A DNA stretch of 64,000 nucleotides from Fusarium oxysporum f. sp. lycopersici 4287. Its lineage: Eukaryota > Ascomycota > Sordariomycetes > Hypocreales > Nectriaceae. Positions within the stretch are counted from its first letter, which is position 1; the number at the start of each line of letters is the position of its first letter. The notes below the pieces were generated by a model. The model was not told the DNA's origin and searched no databases. It saw only the letters and a list, made by a program, of their open reading frames with translations. Both the position numbers and the translations under genes were made by a program. Of the stretch, positions 1 to 11,492 are shown piece by piece. Location: positions 5,057,710-5,121,709 of the forward strand of contig NC_030988.1 of NCBI RefSeq assembly GCF_000149955.1, written 5' to 3'.

Positions 1-601
1 CTCAGGCGGTCCCTATGTTCCAACATCTTAGTAGTTCCGGGCTCCTCCGCCTGGCTTCCAAGCGCCTCTTGAGGTAAACGGCCATTATCCCATACGCTTT
101 GGGGATGTCTTTCCTGTTGAGCCACGCTATCTATGCAATCTAGGTATCGTTCTCTTGGACAAAGGCTTCATTTCCTCCTGTTCGGACTTCACCCATCTCG
201 TCTAGCACCGTGGTGCCGTTGACGTTGTCTACCTTGGTGAAGTAGAGATCGTCTCGCAGCACACAGGCTCCTCGAGCCAGATTTGTTTCTGCTATTCGCT
301 TCACGATCTCGTGCTAGCTTTCGTCCTTGGAGGGGATCCTGATACGGTGATTGCTTGGGTCCGTAGTGGCCGCTCGAGACCGCCACGTGGGATTGCCTAG
401 CTTAAAACGGAGTCTACTCTCCGCTATCGTCCGGATCGTTCCAGCTCGATACGTCGATCGTTCAGTAAAGCGCCAGGAGTAATACAACCCTAGGGGCTGA
501 TAATTAACCCATCCATACCTTACACTATAGTATTGAGCACTTGCACCGTCCTCTCCTACAATAACTCTTGTTTGTAAAACGAAGCCCAACACGCCAAGCA
601 T
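1..601 (-). pseudogene. LINE (Tad-type) ORF1/gag-like relic
   Basis: On the minus strand one reading frame runs through the first 600 bases and is interrupted only by TAG codons (at about 314-316 and two more near 148 and 157). The translated pieces resemble the RNA-binding ORF1 protein of fungal Tad-clade non-LTR retrotransposons: a stretch with NPTWRSRAATTDP and HRIRIPSKDE, then a block ending VLDEMGEVRTGGNEAF and IAWLNRKDIPKAYG. The family assignment comes from recalled resemblance to fungal LINE ORF1 proteins, which continue into a CCHC zinc knuckle; that part would lie to the left of the window. All stops are TAG, which fits CAG-to-TAG change by RIP, an inference. The copy is dead and is cut by the window edge. 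Confidence 0.6.
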
Positions 602-1763
602 AAGTAGCCGATTGTACGGTGTACACTCATGTCCATACTGAAAGCGGGCCTACTGATGTACTTAATCCGTCGATGCAAGCGACAGTACTCACGGCTCGCA
701 CTGCTAGCCTCTCCCCACTTTCCCAGATTCGGGCCCCGGAATTCCAGGCAGCAGCGGTACTTCTAAATACTTCATTCGTCCAGCTAGAAATTGCTTACGT
801 ACCTACAAGCCGGCCTATTTCTGACAAAAATCGTCTTTTAAAGCACAGCCGATGTATCAAGAAGGCCCCACCCTAGACTTTACAACGAGCATGTTGTTTC
901 AGAGCGGAAGGTGCAAGTGCTCAATACTGTATCATGGGCTGATACAAGGTCATGCCATCATGCGTCGGCCGATTATGGTTTGGCCGTCAGGGTACATTGA
1001 TCATAGTGCAAGACCCTCCGTTCATGGGGAATTTCTCTCGTGGAAGAGCGGACCAATTACGTTCGGCTTCCTTCTTATAAGCGCCGCATTACGGGCCCTA
1101 CGTATCAGGCAGGTTAAGGAGCAAAAGCTCCGGCTCCTTGACGCCCGAATTGGATTAACGAACGTTGTGATTTTTACGTGTGATGAGATTTTCAATTTCG
1201 CTTTCTTCGCAATGGCTCATAGTCGCATGCTCTTCTTGCTGTCAATGCGCCATCTCGTCATCATTGCCACGAGGTCGCCTGGTAACGTCGCCTGGGACCT
1301 CAGCGGCAACCACTTGCTGTTCCTTTTAAGCTCGTAGGTTACAAGCAACCCAGACACATCCGGCGCCACACAGTCTCCGTGACGGCTCTGCTCTGCATTC
1401 TTGTCCATTTCGTCGGTGCAAGTTATCATACTACCACTATAGATATCTATCACAGGTTCAAAGCGTCGAAGAAAGGTGGCACACTGGCCAACCACTCTAT
1501 GAAGTTGCCTTGTTTCAAACACCGGCTATACCAATGGCCTTATCTACCAAGGTTGAATATCCCAATGCTGATAGGTTCCAGTCTTCGCCAAAGCCATGCA
1601 CCTGCTTAGTAGTATCCTCTACCTCTGCGGACAGACCAGCTATACCACGCTCTAAGGTTAGCCAAAGAGTTTCCTGTGAAGTACCTATCTCTCGTCAGAA
1701 ACGCAATCAGCATCAGGTGGGATGCCTCTTTGCCCGGCGATTTTCCTTTTTTCTAACGCATAA
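602..1763. other. No supportable gene
   Basis: Several short overlapping open frames exist on both strands (longest about 160 codons at 852-1337 plus) but none shows a domain, a coherent frame continuing through stops, or splice sites. I see nothing I can name here. Confidence 0.5.
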
Positions 1764-2018
1764 ATGCAGCCACCATCCACATTGCCACCCTCTAATCCTT
1801 GCTGTTTAGTTTGCCACACAAGGCAGACACCAAAATGGCGAAAAGCCCCCTTTAGCTCTCGCACACTCTGTAACGTGTGTGGCCTGTTATTCGCCAAACG
1901 GCAAGCTAGAGGCGGTTCATATTCGCCACGTAGAGAATTATATTTTAACTCCCATTCCAGTGGCGTGTCTCGAAATACTCATTCAGACTCGGATGGTGCT
2001 TTTTTGAGATTCACATGA
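1764..2018 (+). pseudogene. GATA-type zinc finger fragment
   Basis: An 84-codon frame begins at an ATG and encodes one GATA finger of the form C-x2-C-x18-C-x2-C: CLVCHTRQTPKWRKAPF followed by TLCNVCGLLFAKR. The CHTRxTPxWR and LCNxCGLxxAK signatures are those of the fungal GATA/white-collar finger that binds GATA-containing promoters. The rest of a normal GATA regulator (PAS domains or a long acidic and Ser-rich region) is not visible on either side, the finger starts only about 10 residues from the ATG, and the frame stops about 50 residues after it. I read it as a detached exon or gene fragment rather than a functional regulator; a tiny single-finger protein is the alternative. Confidence 0.55.
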
Positions 2019-2869
2019 ATACTACCCGCTGATTCGCCACCTGCCGGTGCAGGGCTCAAGGGTTCAAGGGTCCAAAGGTCCTATGACCCTGGCTTAGTGG
2101 ATGACAGGGGCAAGAATTTGGAGTGGAGAGCTCCTCTGCCACAGTGCCTCATAAACGACAAAAATGTTCACTGGCTTACTGGTAGCTCAAATATTTTAAA
2201 GCTTCAACGATATGTTTGAATCATTGTTTTATTCATGAGATTAGGCGCAAATATCATGGCTGAAGTATTTTGACTTCCGTGCGGGAGAATCGTGGCGTTT
2301 CGGATGCATGACCCTTTTTGCTCTTGTCTTCCGGAGCTTGCGGGTCTGTTACAGTCGACTTCACTTGGTCTAGCTCTGAGAAGCCCCTCAATTACAAGAA
2401 CTGACAGCATCAAGATCTTAAATAGGCCAATCCTGGATTAAATCCTCAGCACAGCCGTTACAGGACTTCCTAACCTGCTAATTTAACTGGCTAAGAGCAG
2501 AGTGGATCCAGCCCCCCTACTTTCAGTGTAAACTGGTAAATTTGCTCCTCAACAACGCCTGGCAGTTTCGCCCCAATGACCAGAAGCACAATTGTCTAGT
2601 GTGAACGCACCTTTGGTTGCGCGGATTCCATTTCGACAATTCCCTGGGATCCAAGATCCCTTGTCGCATTCTCCGGTTGTCACTTTTTCTGTCTTTGGCG
2701 CTCTGACCCCAGAGGTCCAATGATGACATATGTCAATGCGACCAACACGTCTCAAGTCACCAAATCCAGCCATATCTCTGAATGAGATCGCCAGGTAGGC
2801 CCAATAAACAAAGCACTGTAAAGCCACTTTGCTTAGGCTAGGAAGATCTCCAGCCCTACTAACCGAGTC
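2019..2869. other. No supportable gene
   Basis: No domain-bearing or conserved-looking frame seen on either strand. The left part may contain decayed sequence linked to the GATA fragment, and the right part is probably upstream sequence of the broken histidine kinase. Confidence 0.4.
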
Positions 2870-4930
2870 TTGGCAGGTACGATGACTTTTTGCGCAGTTC
2901 GTGTCGCCCCCTTCACCAAGTCATTAATGTCGACCTCACGACCTCCCCCGATGCTATCCTCACCAGCCTTGCTCAACTGGCGAGTTGCCAGACCAAGACT
3001 GAACGTTTCACTCATCTCTCTATTTGACACGACACAACAATACATCGTAGCTGAGGCCACGCCCACGACATCGTTGGTACCCAACTCATGCCGGAACAGC
3101 GGTGACGAGGCACTTCGGCTCTGTGGAACATGCATTCCTCGCGCTGATGGGGTCTGTGGTTATACGCTGCGTTCTAAGGAATGCGAGATCTCGCCAGACG
3201 TTGAAGAGCCAATCGAGGAAGCTGTTTCTGAAGAGCTACCAGTTATCCTTGTCCAAGATCTGGTCACAGACTCGCGATTTCACTCGCGTCCTTATTGTAG
3301 TCCTGGCAACTTCGGCAGATTTTATGCTGCTGTTCCTATCCGATCTCCTCGGGGCATTAATATCGGTGTTCTATGTGTCACCAACTCTGTGCCAGGCGCC
3401 AATTGTGACGAGACGCATTCCAATATTTTGCGTGGCCTGTCAAAACAATTATGGGTCATTTAGAAAACAGCCGTCTTAAGAATGTTCAGAAGCGTAATAT
3501 GCGAATGAACCTTAGTCTTCAGACTTTCATAGATGGGAGTTTTCTCTCATCTACAGACTATGCTGACTCCTGCGTGACTATGAGCTCCGATTGCTCGCAA
3601 GCCGCTGTTCCGGACAAAATAGAGACGGATTCTGGACTTAGAGGGTCTTCTGAACCATCCTTTGAGTCTGACTTCAACCACACATCTAGAATGAATGTCA
3701 ATGAAGACCGGCATGGAAAGTTTACAAGCTGTCACAATCCATTTTTGGGGGCTGCTACAACTGTCAGAGAAGCCCTTGGGATCGATGGTTGTGCTTTCCT
3801 CTGGGGATTCTCGCGGTTTTCATGGTATGCGACCCTTCGAAGATCAAGCGGCTGATGAAACCATGCCTAAGCAACCATCACCACCCGGATCAAACTCGGA
3901 TGACAGCGGGGTTGCATTTTCTAGTTCGGCTCGACGGCTATGGCTTCCATGTCAATTGCTTGGTTCCGCATCCAGTCATGGCGTTGGCTCTGTATCGACC
4001 TTTTCAAACGGCGGCGGCTTATCACAACCTCTCCTTTCTAGCCTGATCCAACGATACCCGAAAGGCTGCCTCTTCGACCTGAGTTTCCACAAAATTGTGG
4101 TTCCCAATGAAGTCCATACTACTTTTACAGACCACAAAGCTGTTTCCACCTTTACGACCTCAGTGGATGCTTTAGCAAACGCAAACGCATCGATACCAGA
4201 GCCTGGGCTGAGAATAAAGTGCGAATTGGCAGAATTGAAACAACAAGAAATTGAAGTTCTGCTCAAAGCCTTCCCTAATGCTCGCAGTCTTGGGTTTGTA
4301 CCTATTTGAGATCCACGAAAAGGTACCTCGTCTATTGGCGGCTTTATATATTCAAATACTTCGAAGTACGAATTCGACAAACACCATGAACTGCTCTTTC
4401 TCCGGGCTGTCGGAATTCTTGCGGCAGCGGAAGCCTTTCGATTGGAGACAACAGCTACCGATAAAGCTAAATCTGACGTTCTGGGGTCGATTTTTCACGA
4501 GCTTCGAACCCCTCTTCACGGCATTACCCTCGGCCTCGAGCCGTTGAATGACTCAGGTTTGGGTATTTCACAGCAAGACATAGCACATATGATCGAGACA
4601 TGCTGTCGCATCCTCTCGGAAACAACGGAACATCTGCTAGACTATTCCAAGGTAAACAATATTGCGGAATCAAAAAAACTACAGAGCAATCAACGGAAAT
4701 TAGAGGCCAAACCTTCGACAGGATCTGGCCCGCCCACACGAGCTGTCCACGTGCATCTCCTTGTGGAAGATGTAATGGAGAGCATCTACGCTGGTCACAA
4801 CTATCAGCATCTATCGATTGCGCAGCTTCTGGGACATTCTAAGACTCAAAAACACGCCGATATTAAAGCTATCCGCCGGATGGACTTTATGCAGGCGGGC
4901 GCACCTTGCCCGTTTGGACCGTGCCGCTAA
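2870..4930 (+). pseudogene. Hybrid histidine kinase, broken and truncated (GAF and HisKA remain)
   Basis: The remains of a fungal GAF-type hybrid sensor kinase can be followed through several frames. A GAF-like domain lies at 2882-3450 (SLISLFDTTQQYIVAEATP, VTDSRFHSRPYC, FYAAVPIRSPRGINIGVLCV). A one-base deletion in an A run near 3446 shifts the frame into the linker LENSRLKNVQKRN; a second shift lies near 3795; an in-frame TGA at 4307-4309 replaces a probable Trp codon. The dimerisation and phosphoacceptor domain follows at about 4450-4640 with the H-box FHELRTPLHGI, so the phosphorylated His is still encoded. The HATPase, CA and receiver domains are absent: the frame ends at 4930 beside a perfect hairpin. 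Such kinases normally exceed 1000 residues and feed the HOG/Skn7 phosphorelay. With four lesions it cannot make that protein. The start is uncertain (first in-frame ATG 2882). Confidence 0.8.
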
Positions 4931-4942
4931 ACCGGAGGCGGC

Positions 4943-4986
4943 AGCAGCGTGTCCGCGATTACATGGGTAATCGCGGACACGCTGCT
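4943..4986. repeat. Perfect hairpin, 20-bp arms, 4-nt loop
   Basis: AGCAGCGTGTCCGCGATTAC (4943-4962) is followed after ATGG by its exact reverse complement (4967-4986). It sits where the histidine kinase homology ends, so it may be a junction of two inverted element ends or a fold-back scar. No other copy was found in the window. Confidence 0.8.
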
Positions 4987-5209
4987 CGCACTTTTCTGGC
5001 CTCACCACTAAGTCTGTCAGTTAACGTCACTGGTTCCAGGTCATGCCTTGCAGAGACTAGCTTAAATCGACCCCTCGCAAGCCTAAAATCAGCGTATCGC
5101 TTCGCCATCTCGAATGCGGCGATACAGCAGGGGTTCTTATCTTATTTAGTACTTTTTATTATTTAAGCCGTAATCGATAATTAGTTCGATTTATTTGCGA
5201 AGACTCGGT

Positions 5210-5790
5210 CCATAGCGGCGGCAGCAACAAATCCATGATTTTCCATCACTACGGGATGGAGCTAGCGTAGCCTTTTTACTGCTAGAGGATCTACACCGGG
5301 GCGGGCCGATCTAGACTAAAAGAATCTAATGTTAAGGGGTAGAGCTAGATGGGCTGCCTATCTTGACCTTTTAGCTCCTCCGCTCTTAGCTCTTGGCGTC
5401 CGGTCAGGTCATCATTAACGCCTCATAATCGAGCTTATTGCCCCTCTTAGTCCTATATGTCTTATTACCCCGCTCTACTCAGCGGTGAGTTATCAACGGA
5501 ATTGACAGCTTCCGAGCCTCACACAGCATAAATCAGTGATGACTGCAGCGGTCCGAACAACCGCGGCCTATTGTTTCTCATCAGTGAGGTGTGAAAATAT
5601 GCAGCCGTTCCCCTTTTCATTTATGCCGGTAGGGCCATGCAGCCAACAGTTATATTTCAATGAATTACAGTGTGCCGTTCTTTTCTTAAGAAAAAGGGAA
5701 GGAGACAACATGGAAAGCACATCTACCCTATGCAAGAAGTTGCCACCATACGGGTTAGCATTCGTCATGTTTGGTAAGCATAACAGAGTT
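5210..5790 (-). repeat. Decayed coding-type repeat, copy A
   Basis: This stretch is similar, with gaps, to 40600-41220 (shared landmarks: ATGGAGCTAGCGTAGC, GGGCGGGCC.ATCT.GACTAAAAGAATCTAA, CGCGGCCTATTG, and GGAGA.AA.ATGGA). A third copy lies inverted at 36430-36867. On its sense strand (minus here) the best preserved copy has an open stretch, but all copies carry stops. I cannot name the family. Confidence 0.6.
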
Positions 5791-7874
5791 TTTATTTTTA
5801 TTGATACGTTATGTGCTGCTTGCTGCGCCTTGCTTGTCATCTCTTCTCGTATGTTATCTTCTCGCAAATGATATGCTTCTGTTCGTCCGATGAGGCTGAC
5901 GTTCCGCTTCAAGTGTTGGTTGATCTTTCTGTATTCGAGCCAACAAGAACCTGCAGGTAGAAGGCCTCATTATTGGTATCGCTAATTCTGAATTATTAGC
6001 CGCACCAATTGGAGAGCCTCCGAATGATTTTATCTTCGTCGGATCATCGGCAGGCCCTGCCGTCCGAAGTTTGGTTTGTTAGCTGCCATGGAGCCATACG
6101 GTGATCTCCCAATAATCATCCGCTCAACTTGCTTTATTTCTATGTTCCACTCTGTCAGCAGGCTAAATTAAGTAATCTACAAGACTACAGGTTAGCACAT
6201 TGCCAGAAATACAGCTTTAATTACCTTTTATTCTTCTTAAAACCGAATAATCAATAATTTCGTAATAATGCAGATAAAGTGTAAAACTATCACTCAATGT
6301 ATAACATGATATCTACTATTTATGGGTAAAGGAGGACCTATTCAGTCGAAGATGGGTTTACTTGTTGGAGTGACATTAAGGAAATCACCTGCGGAGGGTC
6401 GCTTTTGGTCCATCAGACCTTCGATACTCACGCGTAAATAGTAAACCCGGAAATTTACATATCGACAAGTTCTATTAGTTACACGTAAAGTAATAAGAGA
6501 AATACTAATTATATAGCAAACGAAAAAGGTTTACTCAATATTCAAGGCCTTTCCAAGCTTCGCTACATAAAATCCTATCTTAAGATTTATCAGTCTTATT
6601 TTGCCGTCGAACAAAGGGGTTCAACGGACCGCGCTATCTCTCGCCATCGCCTCTATCTACAAGCCAGTACTATTTCCACTTACGGCTCTAACAATTTAGG
6701 ACCTTTCGTTGAACTGTAGGCCTACCCTGGTCAAAATTAAATAAAACAATACAGCTCTACTACAGACACATCTAGTTAACGAAACAGGGTCTAAGACATT
6801 AAATACTATCCTGGAATGGTATTTAAATTAATTATAAGGTGGAAGGATGCACTACTACGACAAAAAGCCAGGCTTAGAGTCAAGACAGCAGTTGTGTTAC
6901 GATGTCGCACGCCAACCTTGTAGAGCGTATTGGCTAGGAATACTGACAGATTTAATTCAATCAAGTCATATTGGCCGACGCCTAATGCATCAGGTAAATT
7001 AAACGCGGTTTGATCTCTTACGTACGATTATGGATAGGGGAAATCACGCAAAAGAACATCGCTAGTCAGCGAAAGTAACAATGAAATTGGTCACGAGAGG
7101 TTGTAAGTTTTGAGACTTGGTCTGCAAGCATGCTAATACAAGTTTGCCAAAGTCATATAGTCCTTTCTTCCAGTCCCTTAAGGATCCAGACTAAAGAAAT
7201 CGAATAGATAATGGAAATGAATGTTGTTTAGGTCTGTGGTCAAGCTGTTGAGCTTGACAAGTGCAGTACAAGAAATGCAGTGCGTTTTCATCGGGGGAAA
7301 TATGGTGCGAAAATGCTAGACGATGATTGGTCAAGAACAGGAAACGCAATGCGTTTCTGATGATAATTCTTGAAGAGGGATTTTGGGGGCTTGTGAGGAC
7401 ATGCTTCTAGGATGTTGTTTGAGACCTTTGATAAGATGTTATCGGCAACTCACGATTCCGAATGCCTATTGAACTCTACTGGGATGGCAGGCACTATCGC
7501 ATTAGGAACGGGCCCCGTTACGCGTTTTTGTAAGCGTGACCGATCCAGGAACGGGCCCGTTCCGGACTAGAATACTTGAGTAGAATGGCGAACATAGCAA
7601 AACTTGCGGTATCTAACTTGAATGTAGATCGCAGTCGACTTTATGCAAGGTCCTGTATTCTGACTTTCAGCCTGCCCACCATGTCAGAATTAGGCTGCAA
7701 GGCAGACCAGTGGGCAGATTAGCGATACCCAATCACCTGGACCCAGTCGCCGTCAATATCGACCAAAATTGCCCTGTCATCTAGCTCGAGCTTAAGCTTT
7801 GTGCTTAAAATTTCTCAAACGTCTCAATAGCAACAGAATCTTATGCGCAACTCTTGAAAGCAAATTTCTTTGCA
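5791..7874. other. AT-rich intergenic region without recognised gene
   Basis: About 2 kb of AT-rich sequence with stops in all frames. The last few hundred bases are the likely promoter of the HET gene. The only distinct local structure is the GC palindrome pair at 7505-7563. Confidence 0.6.
7505..7563. repeat. GC palindrome and near copy
   Basis: GGAACGGGCCCGTTCC at 7548-7563 is a perfect 16-bp palindrome; a near copy, GGAACGGGCCCCGTT, lies at 7505-7519. They sit about 310 bp upstream of the HET start, so a dimeric regulator site is possible, but nothing else supports that. Confidence 0.5.
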
Positions 7875-9659
7875 ATGACAACAAAAAAGACGGAATCGGC
7901 CAGTGATCCAAGCCGACTACTGCCTGGGCGCGATATTTTCAGAACACCAGAGAATGAGGCGTTTTATTCAGCGAACATCTATCAGAGCCTCGATGCAAAT
8001 AGGCGAGAAATCCGTCTTATTGAACTTTCCACGTACACTGGCGGTGGAATACTTGACTGCAAGTTACTACCTGCGACATTGTTAACCGACGCACAAAAGC
8101 GATATTATGCTCTGTCGTATTGCGCAGGAGATCCGACAGCTACCAAGACTATTTCAGTGAACGGAGTGAGATGCAATATCTTCGCGAATCTGCATCGCGC
8201 ATTGGTACTCGCTCGTCGTTACTGGAATCGATCTTCCAGACAAGGTCCAATTCTGCTGTGGGTTGATCAATTATGCATTAATCAACATGACTTGAAAGAG
8301 AGGTCACATCAGGTCGGCTTTATGAGGGAGATCTACCATCGTGCGGAATGTACCCTTGCATGCTTGTCAACGTCAAAGGCTCGTGGTAGGGGAATGGAAT
8401 GGTTTATCGACTTGTGCCATGCTGTCCCTTCGCAGAAGGACGATGAACCATTCCAGGACGATACTGAAGATGAACCAGAGGTTGAAGATGAAGCTCAAGC
8501 TCAAGCAGCTAGACGAGAAAAGAGAATGACATCCCGAAGAAACCTCAGCCCTGAAAAATTTCGATATCATCGTATGTGCCATTATCTCTGGAACAACATG
8601 CATGACCAGAAGTTTGTAAACGGCTGGATTGCATTCTATGACGTTCTGAGCAGCCCGTGGTGGAATCGAGCTTGGGTCTGTCAAGAGTTTTTGGTATCTG
8701 ATCAAATCAGTTTCATGTTTGGCGAGCATCTCGTCTCATGGGAAGTGTGTTGGGAGATTCTAAAAGCCTTTTGCGGACTACACAGGTATTTATTAACAAA
8801 TCGAAGCCTTTTTCTTGAAAAGAAAGGTCTAGCGGAGGGTAGTACCGAAGATCGCTTATTTTGCCGTATCCTCACTACTGTTCAGCGGAGGGACCTTCAT
8901 CGCCAAGTTGATCACGTACGGTTTGCAGCGAAGATGAAGATACAATGGAGAGGCAGCATGGGTATCAAGGCGCTACTGTCACATTCTCGTTCTTGCAAGT
9001 CTTCCGATGATCGCGATCGGGTATATGCTATCCTCGGGTTAGCCTCACCAGGATATCACATCCTGCCTGATTATTCACCAGAGATGACTGCAACTCAGGT
9101 TATGACAATGACTACAAGGGCGATCATAGACAAGGAAGATAGTCTAGGCATCTTGATCCACGCCACAGTACTGGTTAATGCTAAGAATCCTGCATTACCT
9201 TCATGGGTTGTCGATTGGACCAGTGCAGAAGTCTCAAACATTCGAAACTACTATTTTGGGAAAAGGCTCTTCCACCAGGGCTTTTGCAACATACCCCGTG
9301 AAAGCGCTGAGGCTTCTTTCGAAATAGTCACGGATCCGATCCGTCAGACGCGAGCATGCATTGCCAAAGTATACGGAATCTCGATCACAAAAATTCAGCT
9401 GACCGGCCAGGCGTGGCCATTCGCACACTTCGAAAACGCAGACGGCTGGAAAGGTAGCGCTATGATCTCTGTCAACGACGGAGATGAAGTATGGATTTTG
9501 TATGGGTTGAGAGTGCCGATTGCTTTACGACCATACCGTGATGGCTACCAGGTCATTAGCTGTGCAAGCTTACTAGGAAAAGATGGTGAGGGCTTTAGCA
9601 AGCCTATAATTTCGACTAAAACGGGTAGAGTTAATAGGCGCCGTATAGCATTGTACTAG
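7875..9659 (+). CDS. Heterokaryon incompatibility (HET) domain protein
   Basis: A single uninterrupted frame of 594 codons from the ATG at 7875; a longer version would need a TTG start. The HET domain covers roughly residues 75-165: YYALSYCAGDP, then ISVNGVRCNIFANLHRAL, ILLWVDQLCINQHD, ERSHQVGFMREIYHRA and CTLACLS, which match the family order ALSYxWG, LW.DALCINQ, ER..QV..M..IY..A. The usual W of the ALSYxWG motif is replaced by A (SYCAGDP). A mid-protein acidic insert lies near residues 205-225. Later signatures WNRAWVCQEFL and SSDDRDRVYAILGLA are typical of the large HET-domain family. In fungi such proteins trigger regulated cell death when allelic or non-allelic partners meet; the domain is TIR-like by published analyses. 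Function of this member is inferred from family only. No introns, no lesions, so it may be active. Confidence 0.9.
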   Translation: MTTKKTESASDPSRLLPGRDIFRTPENEAFYSANIYQSLDANRREIRLIELSTYTGGGILDCKLLPATLLTDAQKRYYALSYCAGDPTATKTISVNGVRCNIFANLHRALVLARRYWNRSSRQGPILLWVDQLCINQHDLKERSHQVGFMREIYHRAECTLACLSTSKARGRGMEWFIDLCHAVPSQKDDEPFQDDTEDEPEVEDEAQAQAARREKRMTSRRNLSPEKFRYHRMCHYLWNNMHDQKFVNGWIAFYDVLSSPWWNRAWVCQEFLVSDQISFMFGEHLVSWEVCWEILKAFCGLHRYLLTNRSLFLEKKGLAEGSTEDRLFCRILTTVQRRDLHRQVDHVRFAAKMKIQWRGSMGIKALLSHSRSCKSSDDRDRVYAILGLASPGYHILPDYSPEMTATQVMTMTTRAIIDKEDSLGILIHATVLVNAKNPALPSWVVDWTSAEVSNIRNYYFGKRLFHQGFCNIPRESAEASFEIVTDPIRQTRACIAKVYGISITKIQLTGQAWPFAHFENADGWKGSAMISVNDGDEVWILYGLRVPIALRPYRDGYQVISCASLLGKDGEGFSKPIISTKTGRVNRRRIALY

Positions 9660-10113
9660 GAAGAAAGAGCTATACATCTTTGGTTGACTGACGCAAATAA
9701 ATCTGCAGCATTGGATTTGTACAGACTCCCTTTTTCCGTCACTCTTCCTTTGGTGAAGTATATTACTAATCATCTTGGATAAAAGTGATCTCATTGTGTA
9801 GGCCAGCTGGGCAGCCAGCAAAGGTCTAGTCCCTCGATGGCGCATTAGTCTGGGGCACCATTACCTAAGCGGACCATGTCCTCCGACGCCCATGATACCC
9901 GCAGCGCACGTATGATTCTTGGAATCTGGTTAGTTATATGCAGAAAGCTCGCTAGTAAAAGCTCAAGAAGGTGTCCTCCCGAGTGTAAGTAGGGTGGGGT
10001 TCTCCCTGTCCCCTCAGACTGGTTCTTCTCGCTTTCACCCATCTTCATTCGTTAGGCTTTTTGGGTCCCTTTATCATCGGTATACCTATTGCTGACCTGG
10101 AAGGCATATGATT
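9660..10113. other. Intergenic, nothing recognised
   Basis: Space between the 3' end of the HET gene and the remains of a minus-strand gene. Short frames only; no domain seen. Confidence 0.5.
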
Positions 10114-11376
10114 CTAAGCAGCATCACCGGTAAAGTAGAGTTTCTGCTTGTTTCTGTGGTGGATCGTCAATAATACCAGCTGCCAGTTGGCTCCAAGGGA
10201 CAACCTGAGATGGCTACTGAGGGCAAGTTGCTTTCCCAACATCAAAGTAGAGGTCTGCTGTCGTATGGCTGTTGTCGATTGCGCTGGTCCAATACCGTTC
10301 AAATCGCAACATCATCTTCTCCCAGGTGACGTACTTTGTGAGAACATTTAGGTTCTTTGCTTGAAGGAGAATCGTAACATCCTGGAACTGCTGGGATCCT
10401 GGTTCATGAATGTTAGTGGTGATATTAGCCCAAACATCTGCCAGTGCCTCTGGTGGTAAATAGTACACTAATTATTGTTCGCGTGCCACTGGATGCACAC
10501 GCTGAGAAAGTCCCTCTATTCCGCGAGCAGTAGAACTATAGCGACTGTGGTCATAGCTCGACGGATAATGCTGGACTTGGGCTGTGCTATAGCATTGGTA
10601 TATCGCAGGAAGCAGAACACTATCCATCCATAGCCGAAAGTCTTCATCTCTAAGCTTACTGCACTTCTGTTCTTCTCGATATAGGTTAGGGATTAGAAGA
10701 TATGAAGATATATCCTCAAACCCAATAACACGACCGAATGTATAGTGAGGAATCTGGTGTACAAGTCGGTGGACTTGATGTTGCTTTCCACTTGTATCGA
10801 GGAACGTGACGGGTATTGATCGAAGGTGGAGATCAGACTGAAGATCAGATACAGTCATTCGGGTGAGACCAGTGAATACCCTTCTTGGCAACATCAAGTT
10901 TACTCGGAAGGCCACGACGCTGTCTATATCGAAGCTAACCCCAGCACCATCTGAAACCCGCTCATCTTCATCCAAGCCGATATATGGTACTTCCTCTCTG
11001 GAGTCAATACCAGAAAAGATCTGTCTTCTGGATTCAGGGCTAAGTCTTCCAGCCAGACCATCTTTCTGGTGCGCGATAGTCTCGTGACTGAGGATGTCAG
11101 GACCTAATTCAGGCGTGAAGTCCAGGTACACAGCAAGGCTGATATGTTCGTTGGCATCTTCCATATGATTGCGTTTTGTTGCCTGGTGCCACTCGTTGCA
11201 GCATCCTGAAATTTGATAAGCTGTTCTGCCAGCTCTTGTGCGAGATGCTCAATTGGACCTGACTCGCCGTCCCCCACTTGTGGAGAGGTCTCCGGGGTTG
11301 TATCAGAGACATCCTGAACCGGGTCAGGATCTTGGTGATTTGGAACAGCTACCGGATCTCGACACAGTAATCCCAA
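10114..11376 (-). pseudogene. Broken conserved gene of unknown function
   Basis: On the minus strand a protein-like sequence continues through two clear lesions. The upstream frame (LAQELAEQLIKFQ) runs into the next frame (CCNEWHQATKRNHMEDANEH) if one G is restored near 11205, so a one-base deletion is likely. The central frame (10472-11164) is long and well composed (LGPDILSHETIAHQKDG, VVAFRVNLMLP, YTFGRVIGFEDISSYLL, DEDFRLWMDSVLLPAIY). It meets an in-frame TAA at 10469-10471, then continues in the same frame with LVYYLPPEALADVW and MLRFERYWTSAID; TAA probably replaced CAA. Past 10214 the frame shifts again (SLGANWQLVLLTIHHRNKQK). I recall this as a large unnamed fungal family often multiplied in Fusarium-type genomes but can give no function. 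Confidence 0.65.
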
Positions 11377-11492
11377 CCTAGATCAAATCGTTCTAATACG
11401 CTTATATAGGCCATAATTAGAGTATTACTACTTATTCTCTTTATTCACTTCATCCTCTCCTGGATGGAATTATGCTAATATTTATTGATCAC

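Noticed and set aside
852..1337. 161-codon open frame on the plus strand
   Set aside because: No domain, mixed composition, overlapped by other frames; upstream and downstream show no splice signals that extend it.
5536..5912. Pair of over 100-codon frames on both strands
   Set aside because: They fall on copy A of the decayed repeat; the matching region at 41 kb does not keep either frame.
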